A stretch of 64,000 nt of DNA from Entonaema liquescens (GCA_902805475.1 CADCSX010000012.1:434001-498000), one strand, 5' to 3'. Shown: positions 46,152 to 57,199, numbered from the stretch's first letter. The notes: generated from the letters alone by a model not told the origin. Numbers and translations: made by a program.

Positions 46152-47650
46152 GCTGTGATGGAGTTGTTAAAGACAGGAACGATGTAAATGAGGCGTGGCT
46201 GATAGATAATACGTCAGTGAGCTTTCACGTATTGCGGAGAAAGTGTATTTCCAGCTCGTCGCTCGGGTCGTTGAGGTAGAATCGATGGCAATGGTATTGA
46301 TAAGGTAATGTAGAAGTGACACCAAAAGAATCGTGTCATTAAAGAAAGGGAAGGTGCTTATGGAGGAGAGTGTTGGATAATGAAAGCCTTCGCTTTAAAA
46401 TCGAGACTTTTACTATCTTAACGAACAACGAAGATAAGAAAATTTTCACAGGGCAGAGAGGGATGGGTATATTTAGGAGGGTGCAGCGTATTAGCATGTA
46501 TAAAGTATCAACTTTATATTGAAGATCACTAGAGGCAGCATATGTTGATTGTACGTGTAGTGTCACATAAGGAGGGCGAGGACGAGGGAAAGGGATTCGA
46601 TTACTTACGCTTTGTAGATACCCAAACTTCAGTATCTAACCTAAGTATAATGTGAAAGGATCGAAGATGCTACTTTCAAAAGAGAATCGATGCGTAAAGT
46701 GGCGGTACTAAAGTGGTTGGTTGGTTTTTGTTGGTTTGTAGAAGTCAAGGTTGGCTTTGTAGAAAGATAAGAGCACAAGAACTGGAATAGATAAATAATA
46801 TGAAGCTGCTAAGACTCGACCGAGATTAAACAGGGAAACTGCTAACCCTGCGATAGTTGCCCCTAACGTTGCTACAGGCATGGCAATATCATCTTCCAGG
46901 CAACGACAAAAGGAGGTGCACCAGCCAAGATACACCAAACATTTCTATTGTCTACCAGCTTCATCCATAGAATTCCACCATTAATTTTTTAAACTCCCTC
47001 TTCCTTCCTTCCATATTTTAGGAAGTACGACTAGGTGTTTGCTCGCGTTCCTGCGTAAATCGAACTTTTGTACACACCGGGTCACAATCCTACATTTATA
47101 ATTCATAGATCGAACCACACATCCCTCCAACCAAACTACGGGGTTCTCTATTTCCTACGCATTGTTTGTTACCTTGTGAAAGATATCAGTAACTTCCGCG
47201 TTGGAATATTGGTAAGTCCTACCTAATTATCACCACACTTCCCCAATATCTCCATTACAAAAATCAGGACAAAGTCATCGAAAACTAGGTAATTTGCTCA
47301 ATATAACAGAGCCCTTAGTTCCCAAGCATCCTCTTCAACCGAACTTTCAAGCTCGATTCAGTATTCCTTTCCAACCACACTGGTGAGTATCGTACCCTTT
47401 CAAAACCTGACACTATAGTGACTATATTATCAATACGTACACAACCTTACTATCTGTCATCAGTTCTCGCACACCTCTACTTTCCCCATCTCTATTCCCC
47501 TACAAATGTTCTCGCTTTCCGCGCAATCCCACGAGTACCAACTTAAAAAATTTTCAGCAAGCTTGACCAGAATATTTCTTAGCTAACTATCATATCTATC
47601 TGGCTAGGTAGTACTAGACCCCTTGCCATACAAGCTACAGCGAAACGAAT
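46152..47650. other. Divergent intergenic stretch of 1.5 kb
   Basis: It separates two outward-reading genes and holds both promoters and leaders. A minus-strand ATG frame at 46708-46881 (57 codons) encodes two hydrophobic segments but has no recognised homologue and is not called. CT-rich and CCAAT-like sequence appears near 47340-47530, before the plus-strand gene. Confidence 0.5.
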
Positions 47651-48482
47651 ATGCCAAACCGTGCAAATGTAAGGCCAAATTTTTCTGAGTCCTTTTACTT
47701 GGCTTAGATCAAATCGTCATTTCTATTTAGTAAAGTCACTAATTTAATTTTAGATGCGTTCTCAACCACTCCTTTGGGGACTCCTTCCTCGAGAAGGCTT
47801 TCAATGGACTGCCAAGAGCGGGATTTCGCTACTCCCGAGCGCCCAAGCCCGCCGTGTGGTTCGTGCAATGAAGAAGGCCGGTCGACGTCTTGATGAATCA
47901 GTCTGCACGGAGTATATAGCCCTCCTTTTCAATGCGGCAAAGGACTTGGTACACCACTGCGAATTCCTCAACGGTCCTGAATTTTGGGAACTTGTCTGCC
48001 ATCAGGTTACATGGGCGCAACGTATACCCCCAAGAGATGTCTATGATCTATCGATTCGAATAATTTCCGGTAGACGTCTCTTTCTTGATCATAGAGACTT
48101 TTGGGTTGAGATGAAACTGGTGGAATTGCAGGATGTCCCTGACAGCTATCTCATCCGTGATTTCAACGAGGCAAATACGGCCGTAGACAGTTTCACCAAT
48201 GCTGTGGTATATGAATATGGGATCGACTCGCAGACCAGAGAAGAGTTCTATCCCAAGTGGACCGATGACTCTGATAACGAGGGTACCGCTGAAGCGACCA
48301 AGACGAGAATTCGTGGAGAAAGCAATGGTCTTGAAGGAGATGACGATGAGGACATGGATATGGATGGAGACAGCGAGGTAGATGAGATGGACTATGAGAT
48401 GGATGAGGATATGGGTGAAGGAAGTGAGGAGTCGACGAAGAAAGTCAGGAGATGCAAATTCGTCAGAATTTGGCCCAACTAG
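47651..48482 (+). CDS. Conserved-looking orphan protein with acidic tail
   Basis: Two exons (47651-47668, 47754-48482) give 248 residues. The six-codon first exon (MPNRAN) joins the next ATG in frame through an 84-85 bp intron with GTAAGG donor, CTAAT branch region and TTTTAG acceptor. Starting at 47754 instead would lose only six residues. The body is helical and charged (ARRVVRAMKKAGRRLDESVC, then VYDLSIRIISGRRLFLDHRD). The last 80 residues are dominated by Asp, Glu, Met and Gly (DDDEDMDMDGDSEVDEMDYE) and end in a basic RRCKFVRIWPN. I do not recognise a family. The acidic tail suggests a nuclear or chaperone-like role, but this is only a guess. Confidence 0.78.
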
Positions 48483-48784
48483 CATTATCTCCTTCAACTG
48501 AAGGATTTCCTCCCAACCATTCTTACAATGGATATTAAAGCTTGGTAATCTGTAGAAGATTGCTCATAGTCTTGTAATGTAGTCGTCGTCAAATGCCATA
48601 GGCCGCTTATTTTATATGTTACTATTGAAATCGCCTAAGCAGTAAAGATAGGTACCTAGTTGCAAGATTAGGTATCCTCTACGTAGGCACCTAAGGTACC
48701 TTGGGTACGTTTGCAAATGAATTAGGCAGGCAGGTCAGTTATCGTGTACGTACCTACCTATCAGAGGAAAGGGTTATAATTATA

Positions 48785-49080
48785 GTTAGGAGGGCAGCTT
48801 TCAACACAGCTAGAACTTCTGTTTCTCTTAGAATCACTTGGTCAAGTGGGATGACCACCAGAACCTTCAGCCCATTTTATGATGGTTCGATTCTAACGAG
48901 GGGCAGATTTTCTCAGCTCGGAGCTTGATTGCACCCCCAACTCAAACTTGGGTGGGTCAATGAGTTGAAATGACTTACGGTGATCTCTGGCGTACCTAGT
49001 ACAAAGGGGACATCCTTGGAATAAGGCAACACAGTCACTCGTGACCCTGGCCTCGCAATAAGCTTTATTTTTTTCTCCCA
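48785..49080 (+). mobile_element. tRNA-like SINE, copy A
   Basis: About 295 bp that align with the element at 49462-49805. It opens with GTTAGGAGGGCAGC, carries a degenerate A-box region (AGAATCACTTGG, ending near 48842) and a strong B box (GGTTCGATTCT, 48884-48894) about 50 bp later, as in a tRNA-type RNA polymerase III promoter. A non-tRNA body follows, ending in a T-rich tail (TTTATTTTTTT). The shared body includes CCCCCAACTCAAACTTGGGT and GAGTTGAAATGA. No clear target-site duplication could be read, and no coding capacity is present. Confidence 0.68.
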
Positions 49081-49461
49081 TTTCTAAACACGTCCATATA
49101 TTTTTGAACCTGCCGCCTTTCATTGCATTATTCAATAACGGCCTTGTTATTCGCCGATTATCCAAAAGATTATAACATATATTTATTGCAGAGATATCAT
49201 TTACAAACCACAAATATACATAAACATAGAGGGTAACCGCTGAGACGCGGTTACCCATTTGCCAGGCAGTAAAGAGTAAAATAAAAACTATCTAATATCG
49301 TTCCCAGCCAATGATCAAGACGGCGCGTAAGAATCTATCTGACGTTATGGTATGTGCATTCAATAATTGCAAAGGTCTGACTTTGCAACTTGGCAACTAG
49401 CCAGATGATATGGATCGCCCGTCAACATTTTCCAAAAAGTATGAAAGTGTGGTTTATTATT

Positions 49462-49805
49462 GTTAATAGGAAGGAGACTTCCAACGTAGCTAGAATTTCT
49501 GGCCCTCGCATGGATCACTTGGTCAAGCAGTTAGACCACTAGAACTTTCAACCCATTGCATGATGGTTCGATCCTAACGAGGGGTAGATTTTCTTAGCCC
49601 CAGAACTTGCTTGCGCCCCCAACTTAAACTTGGGTCGTCTACGAGTTGAAATGATTCATTGTAGTTACTTTCTGGAGTGATTTGTTTCCCTTCGTCCAGG
49701 CTTACGAGTTCTGGAAGGGGTCTCAATGACCGGGGGTGATATCTTGGTATTAAGCGTCGAGTCACTCCTGACTTGGAAACGCAACACAAGTTCTTTTTTT
49801 CCTTT
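49462..49805 (+). mobile_element. tRNA-like SINE, copy B
   Basis: A second diverged copy in the same orientation, about 380 bp after copy A. The A-box-like TGGATCACTTGG (49511-49522) and B box GGTTCGATCCT (49565-49575) are better preserved. The 5' CCCTCG and the CGAGGG after the B box can pair as part of a tRNA-like acceptor stem. The anticodon-loop position reads CTTTCAA. The body matches copy A (CCCCCAACTTAAACTTGGGT, GAGTTGAAATGA, GAGTCACTCCTGAC) with about 45 extra bases in the middle, and ends in TTCTTTTTTTCC. Confidence 0.7.
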
Positions 49806-50353
49806 TCTTCTTATATGATTCATATAATTCTTTGCTTACCTATTCATCAGATCATTTTTTTCATCATTATTTCATTTTATTAATATTTTATTATGAGGTA
49901 TTCTTTTCATGGTTAAGGCAGTTTATTTTACATAAGATTATTAAAATTCTTCCAAGCTGTAAATATAATTTAAAGGCCGAGTATCTTATATGTAAGTAAA
50001 TAGCTATACACAATAAGTAACAAAGGCCTTGCACCGAGCCGCGAAACCAGGATACTTATATAAGTAGATAACCTAATAAATATTAAAAACAAACTAGTTG
50101 CTTCCATCGACTATAGATAGTCATGTTCTCTTAGTGTAGTAATATAATATGTCGTGGCCGACTTGTTGTTCCACGGCACATGTACGTACCACATCAATCA
50201 CGCATAGCTACATAGGCATGTCCCCAAAACATATAGTACATTTGGGATCGCTTAGGTTAACCTGACAACCTATGTAGTGTAACACTATACATATAGCAAT
50301 TGTACGCCTAATAAATCATTATCCTAATTTCTTAAATCAAAAACCCTTCATCG

Positions 50354-52033
50354 TTAACTACAAATACCAAAACTCCTTTGACAACCAGTGCTACAATAAG
50401 CAGCTCCAGTACCGCAATACCCATACTGACTACAACACTGTCCCGACGGGCAGGTGGTTCCATACCCCGTTCCGCAGCGGCCGTTCGTCGAGACCGGGGG
50501 GGACTTGCTCGGGGCAGCGGCGGAAGTCGAACTCGGGGTTGGAGTCCGTGTGGAGGAACTAACCGGGGCCGGGGCCTACTAAAAATGAAGTCGGTGCTTA
50601 CGTCAGCCAATCTAGCTCCCAGGGGTCCAATGACATAACACACACAACTAGTACATATAAGGTATATATTGTGGGGACGGTGATGAATGATGTAATAACA
50701 AAAAGAACATGGAGGGAAAACGGAAACGAAACATAACTCACCACGCAAGACAATCTCGTATCCGTAGACGACGTGTTCAAATCCCTCTTCATGTTCTGGT
50801 AGAAATTCAGTCCGCTCGCCACATAGGCCGCCGCGTACGTCGCATCCCAGACGCTGACGCCGCCGAAATTCCCCCGGCAGAAGTACGCGTCGATCAAGTT
50901 CTGGGCCTGCGCAGGCGAGACGACGGAGCTCGCGCTCGCCGCAGAGCTCGAGCCAGGTAGTCCGATGAACAAGCGCGCGTTCTTACTCGGGGTGCCACCG
51001 AGCCACGAGGTCCAGGTATCGAACGTGAACCCAGCCGTGTTGAACGCGCCGCCGGGCTTGTACGCCGTGTTGGCGGCGACCCAGCTGGCCGCGGAGCACT
51101 GCGGGGTGTTGTAGAACTGGATGAACAGCATGTCGAGGACGCTGTGCTGCAGGACGCCCAGCAGGTTCGTGTCGGGGACCACGCACTGCGGGGCCGCGGT
51201 CAGGAACAGCGAGGTGCCCGCCGCCGACCCGAAGTTCGTGCGCAGCTGGCTCGCCAGCGCGATGTACCCCGCGAAGTTGTCCGTCGGCGGGTGCTCGATG
51301 TCGAGGTCGAAGCCGTCGACGCTGAAGCCCACTCCGTTGTAGTCGAAGGGCCGCGGCTTGCCCGCGTTGACCCAGGTCGTTGTGCGCGGGCCGAAGAGCC
51401 CCCATAACGTGTTGGCGAAGTTGGTGCCGTCCGTTGCGCCTGTGAGTTGATATTGCGTGGTAGCCCCTCCTAGAGAGAGGAGAATCTTCTTTTTACTCGT
51501 CTGGCGACATGTGTATAGGTCGCGCTGGATATTGGAGCATTGGTATAAATGGTTGTTCGTGGCGTTGTTCACGCCGTTGTACCCCGGGCCAGGATACACC
51601 CTATAAGTAGGTTAGATACCAATTGCCAGTTCAAACCCAAAGTTAAAAGTAATGGTCCCTTATCCGACTCGATTAATGCAAGAATTCCCATCCCCGTGCT
51701 TAATGAAAAAGGGGAACACTGGACAATACGCACGTTGAACCACATTGGTTTCCAAAGTTGATTCCAGGAAAGCCATTAGCTTGCGCTGGGAACAAATTCA
51801 CAAACGACAAGACAATGACATCGATGCTGGGATCAGCACAGTAGGTGCTGAGCGCAGGTTGGTTTGGTCCTTGGCCCTATATCCACCATAGGAATAAGTG
51901 AGTGTAAAGTCGTAAGAATGCAACTACTCACATAGTAGACCACGACGTTGTTTTTAGATGTCGTGCTAAACACGCCCTGTGCGGTAGATAGCAACGTAGA
52001 TGCCCAGGCGAGGCTGAAGGTGAAACGGATCAT
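50354..52033 (-). CDS. Secreted GH18 chitinase with C-terminal CBM18 chitin-binding domain
   Basis: Four exons (52033-51932, 51876-51734, 51600-50742, 50575-50354) give 441 residues. A signal peptide (MIRFTFSLAWASTLLSTAQG) precedes a class III-type GH18 barrel: LSLGG at about 122-127 and the catalytic DGFDLDIE at 177-184, with Glu184 as acid/base. The enzyme hydrolyses beta-1,4-GlcNAc bonds by substrate-assisted catalysis. The last intron (166 bp) ends TTTTTAGTAG and opens a 73-residue exon: a Ser/Thr/Pro-rich linker, then a hevein-like module (NGRCGTGYGTTCPSGQCCSQ then YGYCG) with eight cysteines, ending FGICS. Reading through the donor would give a nonsense tail, so the splice decides the protein. 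It acts in the cell wall or extracellularly, in wall remodelling or chitin scavenging. Confidence 0.93.
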
Positions 52034-52555
52034 CGAAATAGGACGCTTACGTTCTCGGCGTTGTTGGACGTTATAATGCGAATTAAAACAAAAATCTAAT
52101 AGTGATATCACTACAATGGAAAAATATCTCTAATTCTCTTCGCTGTAAATGGCTTGCTAGAAAGAATAAAACATTCCGTAGCAACGAGTTCGTGGTAGTC
52201 TATTTTATAAATCTAAAGAGGCTCTTCGACAGATGGCATACATACCTAGGTACCATATCGCCTACACGTTTCCTGAGCCCTGACGGAGTAGACCACGAGG
52301 TACTCATTTCTATTGTATCATCTGGATGGTGGCTGGCCCACCTACGCGGTAAACATTTGGAAATATTCTAAGGGTCCAGTCCACCTCTTTAGGGGTCTAC
52401 CACAGGTGCCGTAGCTAGCCTGACGGGAGCGCGATTCAGGTACCACTCCGGGGGTGGCGAGCTCGATTTTGCGAATAGACCAACAAACACTCATCTAGAC
52501 ATTGTCTGACTCGATCGCGGGGATAAACCGCATATAATGCATAGGGTCAACCTCT
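52034..52555. other. Intergenic spacer between chitinase and NPT1-like genes
   Basis: This is the chitinase promoter region and the 3' flank of the next minus-strand gene. It contains an AGGTACC tract near 52240. No gene is seen. Confidence 0.6.
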
Positions 52556-54029
52556 TCATTGTTTCGTGATGTCATCAGCCTTTCCCCATCTTGAAGTCTC
52601 GTCTCCGCCCGCCCAGTCCTTCTCTACATAACCCAGCAACTGTTTAACTTCCGCCACCTTGGCTGAATCGCCTGTATTCTTCCCAATGTTATCACTGATC
52701 TTAATTGCCGGGTTTCCAGCCGCAGAACTCAGCTTAATGACAATATTAAGAGGAACGGATTTCTTTCCCGTTTTCAGTTGGACGAAGTCGTTTGTCAAAA
52801 ACGTGCCGACACCGAACGTTGGCTGGAAGCCATACTCTTCCGACACCCGCTTGTACTCGATGCACTTATCGATATCTAGCGAGTCAGAAAATACAATTGT
52901 CTTCTTATCCTTGATGCCCTGACTCTCGTAGAATTGGCGCATAAGTTTGACGAAATCAGCAGGGTTTCCCGAATCCTGCCGTACACCAGCGTACACATCA
53001 GCATAGGTCCGGGGTGAAGTCGTAGATCGGGTACCCTCATCCAGGAGCGGTATATTTGGAGTATCCGGGAGATATCTAATGGGTTTGCTAAACGCCTTTA
53101 GAAATTCCGGAGTACCAAATGTGTCTGTTAGTGCAATTCCCAATACACCTTCGCCAAAGCAGCCAACCCATCGGCGGAGCGCCTCCTCCGTTGCTATTTG
53201 GTAATCATTCGTGATAGCTGCAATACCCATAAACCACTCATGCGCGACAGTTCCAACAGGCGGTAAGTTGAACCGCATAGCTAAGTGAACGTTACTAGTT
53301 CCCGAAAGTTGTCCCGGATAACCGCGCTTCTGCGCCTCCTTGCTGGCTTTCACCAAGCCTCTGAAAACCAGTGCTTGGGTGTGGTAATCTCTCCGTCTAC
53401 GGGTTCCGAACTCGGAGAGGATGCATCCTGCTTCAAGGAGGCGCATACCCTTGTCATATGCCTTTTCCTCCTGACCGTCGTAATTCCAGTCGGTATCCAT
53501 GAACTTGAAATACGCTTCCGAAGTTAGGGCAAGAAGCGGGATCTCATATAATATAGTGTCCACCCATTTGCCCTTAATCTCAATATGAATGTCGCCCAGT
53601 TCATCTTCCGCCCCAGTGTCCGCCCCCACGGGGTGGAAAGTCGGATTTAGTTGCTCGCGGGGCTTGAGCCGGAATTCCTTTAAAAAGTCTAGGTACGGGG
53701 GTGAAAGATACTTGCAATGCGTCTGCAAGAAATGGAGTTCGTCATCGGAAAGTGAGATATTGCCAAGCTCTGATGATTACATATCAAAGATCAATAAGCA
53801 AGCACAACTAAACAAATAAGCAGGACTACCTACTGCTAATCTGTTCGCAAAGCCAAGAGAAGGCCTTCCGGGATAGCTTCTTCTCGGGAGTACGGTTGGT
53901 AAATGCATATGTGACAGGCACGTCTGTGTAATATTTGAAGACTGCACATTGCATAGTCAATTTGTACAGGTCGGTATCGAGGAAGGATATAACACCCTCC
54001 GGGAAGGGTGTTGACCAGTCAAAGTCCAT
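52556..54029 (-). CDS. NPT1: Nicotinate phosphoribosyltransferase
   Basis: Two exons (54029-53834, 53769-52556) give 469 residues. The N-terminus FLDTDLYKLTMQCAVFKYY is the family signature. TSNVHLAMRFNLPPVGTVAHEW supplies the active-site Ser/His region, including the His of TxAHE that is phosphorylated during catalysis. VRQDSGNPADFVKLM and IVFSDSLDIDKC bind the phosphoribosyl group. The enzyme makes nicotinate mononucleotide from nicotinate and PRPP with ATP hydrolysis, the entry step of the Preiss-Handler NAD salvage path. The phase-1 join gives QISKLGNIS, as expected of fungal members. The acceptor is the first CAG; a cut two bases later would break the frame. The upstream 0.9 kb separates it divergently from the Sec61-beta gene. 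Confidence 0.95.
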
Positions 54030-54933
54030 CTTGCTAGATAATCGAAGGATAATATCGCAATGGTACGAAGAAGAGGGAGGATTTGAAAAGATTGGTATGT
54101 AAGATTCCTAGAGACTGAAGAACAACTTGGGAAAAGGCGCGCAATAAATACAACACGATCAGTGAGATTCCCTTTGCCCTAAATACTTTAGTCTTTGAAT
54201 AATTTCCTTTTATAATCGTTATATCCAGAACCTTGTGTCCGAAAAGTCAAACAAGGAAATGGGTCAGATTATTGGTTAGCCTTGTGTGAATCTCGGTTGA
54301 TTGAGATGCGGCGTGTATGTTTAGTTTAGTTGCAGGATGCGTCACCCCACCATCACGACCTCAGGTTTGGGTCTTTGTGATCAGAATTGCTGCAGGAAAG
54401 ATTAACAAGCAAGGTGGGGGGTTTTCAAGTTTCAGTAACTAACTCAATTCAACTTCGGATCTGCCCGATTTCTTCACATGCTCAAGCTAACTCTATTATC
54501 TAATGTCTACATGTAGTTTATGTACTTCGCCTTATGTAAGTTGTCTCAGGAGTTTAACCTAGGAGGTTAGTGTTCCGCTAACTTGTGTATTATTGGTTAG
54601 AAGCTCTATTTAGTATTAGGTATCAGAGTCAACTTATGTAATCAAACTTTATCTTTTTTTTGAAAAGTCTGATACAAACAAGGAACCTGGAATATCGGAC
54701 AAAGTGATTTTCCAGCTCCTTACCACGAGACAAGGTCTAAGCTTTCCAAAATCGTGGCCTCAATTGAACCCCGGATTTTTTGGGGACAGCTCTTTAATGA
54801 CCACGCTATTCATCATTCACACGCGACTCTCTATCTTCTTCTATCTACCTTCACTTTTCCAATCCCTAACAATCACATAAAGGGGAATTTATTTGTATTC
54901 TTTTCTGTTCTTCAATCGGCTTATAATTTCGCA
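54030..54933. promoter_or_regulatory. Divergent intergenic region between NPT1 and Sec61-beta genes
   Basis: Both genes read outwards from this 904-bp spacer, so it holds both promoters. A CCAAT-like site (TTTCCAATCCC) lies near 54857, about 75 bp before the Sec61-beta ATG, close to probable leader sequence. No gene is seen. Confidence 0.55.
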
Positions 54934-55513
54934 ATGGTATGTTTATTCTATTAATTTCAAAGCCTGAAATATCACAACATAAAGATCCAACGATAGATTT
55001 ATTCAACAACTTATCTCACGGTCTCTTCTCATTGTTCGTTGGAATCGCACTGACATTTTACGCATGTAGTCTTCTCCTCGCGCTGCTTCCCCCGTAAACT
55101 CGCCAGCTGCTACTGGCTCGAGCACCGGCCGTCCCTCCTCTCCTGCTCCTCCCGGAGGTGCGCGAACTGCCATTCGACGAAGAGCCGCTGCCGACCAGAA
55201 GGAAAAGATCGCAAATGCGCGACCGAGTAGCACTCGCGCCGCCGGTGCTGGTGGTAGCAGCAGCACAATGCTACGTATGTGAAAAGGAGTTATAAATAGC
55301 CTGATAGAACCAAGTGCTGATATCATTTAGGTCTTTACACGGACGAATCTCCTGGACTAAAAGTTGACCCCGTCGTTGTTTTGGTTCTCTCTCTAGTCTT
55401 CATCTTCAGTGTTGTTGCTTTACACGGTATGTTAGATGTCTCGAATGTATTCGACTCCAGTACTAATAAGCTATCCAGTAATTGCGAAGATTACTCGACG
55501 ATTCTCAAGCTAG
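54934..55513 (+). CDS. SBH1: Protein transport protein Sec61 subunit beta
   Basis: Four exons (54934-54936, 55070-55274, 55331-55426, 55479-55513) give 112 residues. The first exon codes for the start Met alone: ATG is followed at once by GTATGT, and the acceptor TGTAG leads into SSPRAASPVNSP. Without this splice the ATG before the second exon would read straight into TAG. The protein has a Ser/Ala/Pro-rich cytosolic N-terminus, RTAIRRRAAADQKEKIANAR, then TMLRLYTDESPGLKVDP directly before a single TM helix (VVVLVLSLVFIFSVVALHVI) and a short basic lumenal end (AKITRRFSS). This tail-anchored layout and the GLKVDP motif are diagnostic. It is the small subunit of the ER translocon, assisting cotranslational import. 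A 52-bp third intron has a TACTAAT branch site. Confidence 0.95.
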
Positions 55514-56230
55514 ACGAATGACGACGGATAGTTGTATTAATGAGGGTGCTGTGTAATCAACGAAGACGGCGCGGCTATAATCGTCCGCGACTCTCCCTTG
55601 GATGCGCAGAGGGCGATTGACAGGCAGGAACAGGCACATCAGCAGTGATGCTAAAGACTTTATTTACCAGTCCAGAGTCACTGCCCGGATTCTGGCGGAC
55701 TAGTCTCTTGTACTATATCAAAATCTGGCAGGATCGCGCAAAAGTTTCTTTGCCTTGACTGAAATGACATTATACGGGCGTTGAGTGCGATTACTCCTGT
55801 TTTAAGATATCATTGCAAATTACAACGAGGACATGGCCATGTCTGTGATAACTTGGAGCGCATCGTAAGGCTATACCTTCCACCAATTTCGTACTATTTA
55901 TGCCACCAAGATACTTTCTATTTGCTGTCACTGAGTGTGACATTCCAGGAGTGTAAGTTGCCTTGTAATACGCTGGATTTTGCACGTGTTATGCAGTGCG
56001 ACATAAAACCAGTACTAGAAAGCGACCACGACGAAGACTATTAAACAACTTCAACTATTACGGATTTATTTTTATCTTTGCCCAGATTAGAACATCAAGC
56101 CCAATATGCCTAAGCTAGCTGAACACAATACGAGCCCGAGTCCGGTGGTACCTCGACCCCTTATTTTCCCTGAGCTTCAAGTGAATGATTGCATAGCTTA
56201 CTAGACTCCCATCAAGTGCGAGGCACTTCC
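55514..56230. other. Convergent intergenic spacer
   Basis: A 717-bp spacer between the Sec61-beta and short-chain dehydrogenase 3' ends. A plus-strand frame at 55781-56044 has no recognisable motif. No gene is called. Confidence 0.55.
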
Positions 56231-57199
56231 TTAAAAGTCAAACTTTTGGCCTACTAACTTCTCGCTAATCTCCCATAGCTTGCGAGCGGTCTCTGGGTTG
56301 CTAGCGTACTCGTGTGGAGTAACAATCTGGCAATCTTCGATGTACGAGCCCGGCTTGTCGTCGAAGTCTGGGTCTAGTGCTGCGGCGAGCAGAGGGGCCG
56401 CTCCCTGCGACGCGGTCTTCGTCTCGCCCACACCGCCCCATTCTACCCCGGTGTTCCGCAGGACTATCTCGCTGATGTTGCCAAAGTCGCTCTCGCCCAG
56501 GTGATTTGCTAGGTTGGTGCCGAAGATGGTGCCGGGGTGCGGCGCGTACGACTTCACGCCCTTGCTCGCCAGGCGCCGCGACAGCTCGGCCGAGTACAGG
56601 ATGTTGGCGGTCTTGGCCTGCCCGTATGCGCTCCAGCCGTCGTACGCCTTGCCGTCGGAGAAATTGTAGTCGTCGCCGCGGAAGGGCCCGATGGCGTACC
56701 CCCTACTCGTCACGTTGACGACGCGGGCGCCGGGCGCCGCGGCGATGACCTTGTTGATGATCAGGTTGGTCAGCAGGAAGTGGCCGACGTGGTCCGCCGA
56801 GAAGGTCAGCTCGATGCCCTGCTTGTCCAGCGTGAATTCCTTGATGTTCATGATACCGGCGTTGTTGATGACGACGTCGATTTTTGGGATCGAAGCGTCG
56901 TTGTTGATCTTCTCCGCGGCAGCCCGCACGGAGTCGAAGTCGGTCAACTCGCAGGTGACGAAGGTAGTCTTGACGTTGGGGTTGACGCTTGCGATCTCCT
57001 CCAGCACGGGATCGACCTTGGCTTTGTTCCGGCTCACGAGAATGAGGTGTGCCGGCCCCTCGCGAGCTAACGCGACGGCGGCATAGGCTCCAAGACCTTT
57101 TGCTGTGGTTCCAGTTATAAGGAATGTGCGGCCCTTGATCTTGTGGGACAAGGCCTTGGCGAGCTCTTCGCTGGTTGTGTGAAATCCAAAGGGAGACAT
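56231..57199 (-). CDS. Short-chain dehydrogenase/reductase, retinol dehydrogenase-like
   Basis: An intronless gene of 322 residues. The Rossmann signature TGTTAKGLG (29-37, TGxxxGxG), NNAG (112-115), the catalytic Ser165 in NVTSRGY and the YxxxK pair Tyr192/Lys196 (AYGQAKTAN) are all intact. Arg57 after the second beta-strand (LVSRNKAK) suggests NADP(H). The length and the late HPG motif (APHPGTIFGTNL) match the classical retinol dehydrogenase/WW-domain oxidoreductase-like group, which fungi use for many alcohols and ketones. The substrate cannot be deduced. GC content is clearly higher than in the flanking DNA, normal for a fungal exon. No partner gene is adjacent: the neighbours are Sec61-beta and a 2.3-kb gap. 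Confidence 0.95.
   Translation of the reverse strand: MSPFGFHTTSEELAKALSHKIKGRTFLITGTTAKGLGAYAAVALAREGPAHLILVSRNKAKVDPVLEEIASVNPNVKTTFVTCELTDFDSVRAAAEKINNDASIPKIDVVINNAGIMNIKEFTLDKQGIELTFSADHVGHFLLTNLIINKVIAAAPGARVVNVTSRGYAIGPFRGDDYNFSDGKAYDGWSAYGQAKTANILYSAELSRRLASKGVKSYAPHPGTIFGTNLANHLGESDFGNISEIVLRNTGVEWGGVGETKTASQGAAPLLAAALDPDFDDKPGSYIEDCQIVTPHEYASNPETARKLWEISEKLVGQKFDF

Larger units (their letters stand above)
48483..50353. other. Intergenic stretch carrying two SINE-like copies
   Basis: No protein gene is seen. It holds AGGTACCT-type tracts at about 48651-48700, two SINE-like elements (listed separately), and AT-rich DNA from 49800 to 50340 that includes the 3' flank of the chitinase gene. 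Confidence 0.6.

Noticed and set aside
46708..46881. 57-codon minus-strand frame with two hydrophobic segments
   Set aside because: It is short, unrecognised, and lies in a promoter region. It could be real but cannot be supported without transcript data.
49501..49580. Functional tRNA gene with anticodon-like TTC
   Set aside because: The B box is good, but the acceptor and T stems have mismatches and the element continues into a repeated non-tRNA body, so it is treated as SINE-derived.
55003..55326. 107-codon minus-strand frame
   Set aside because: It is the antisense shadow of the Sec61-beta exons.
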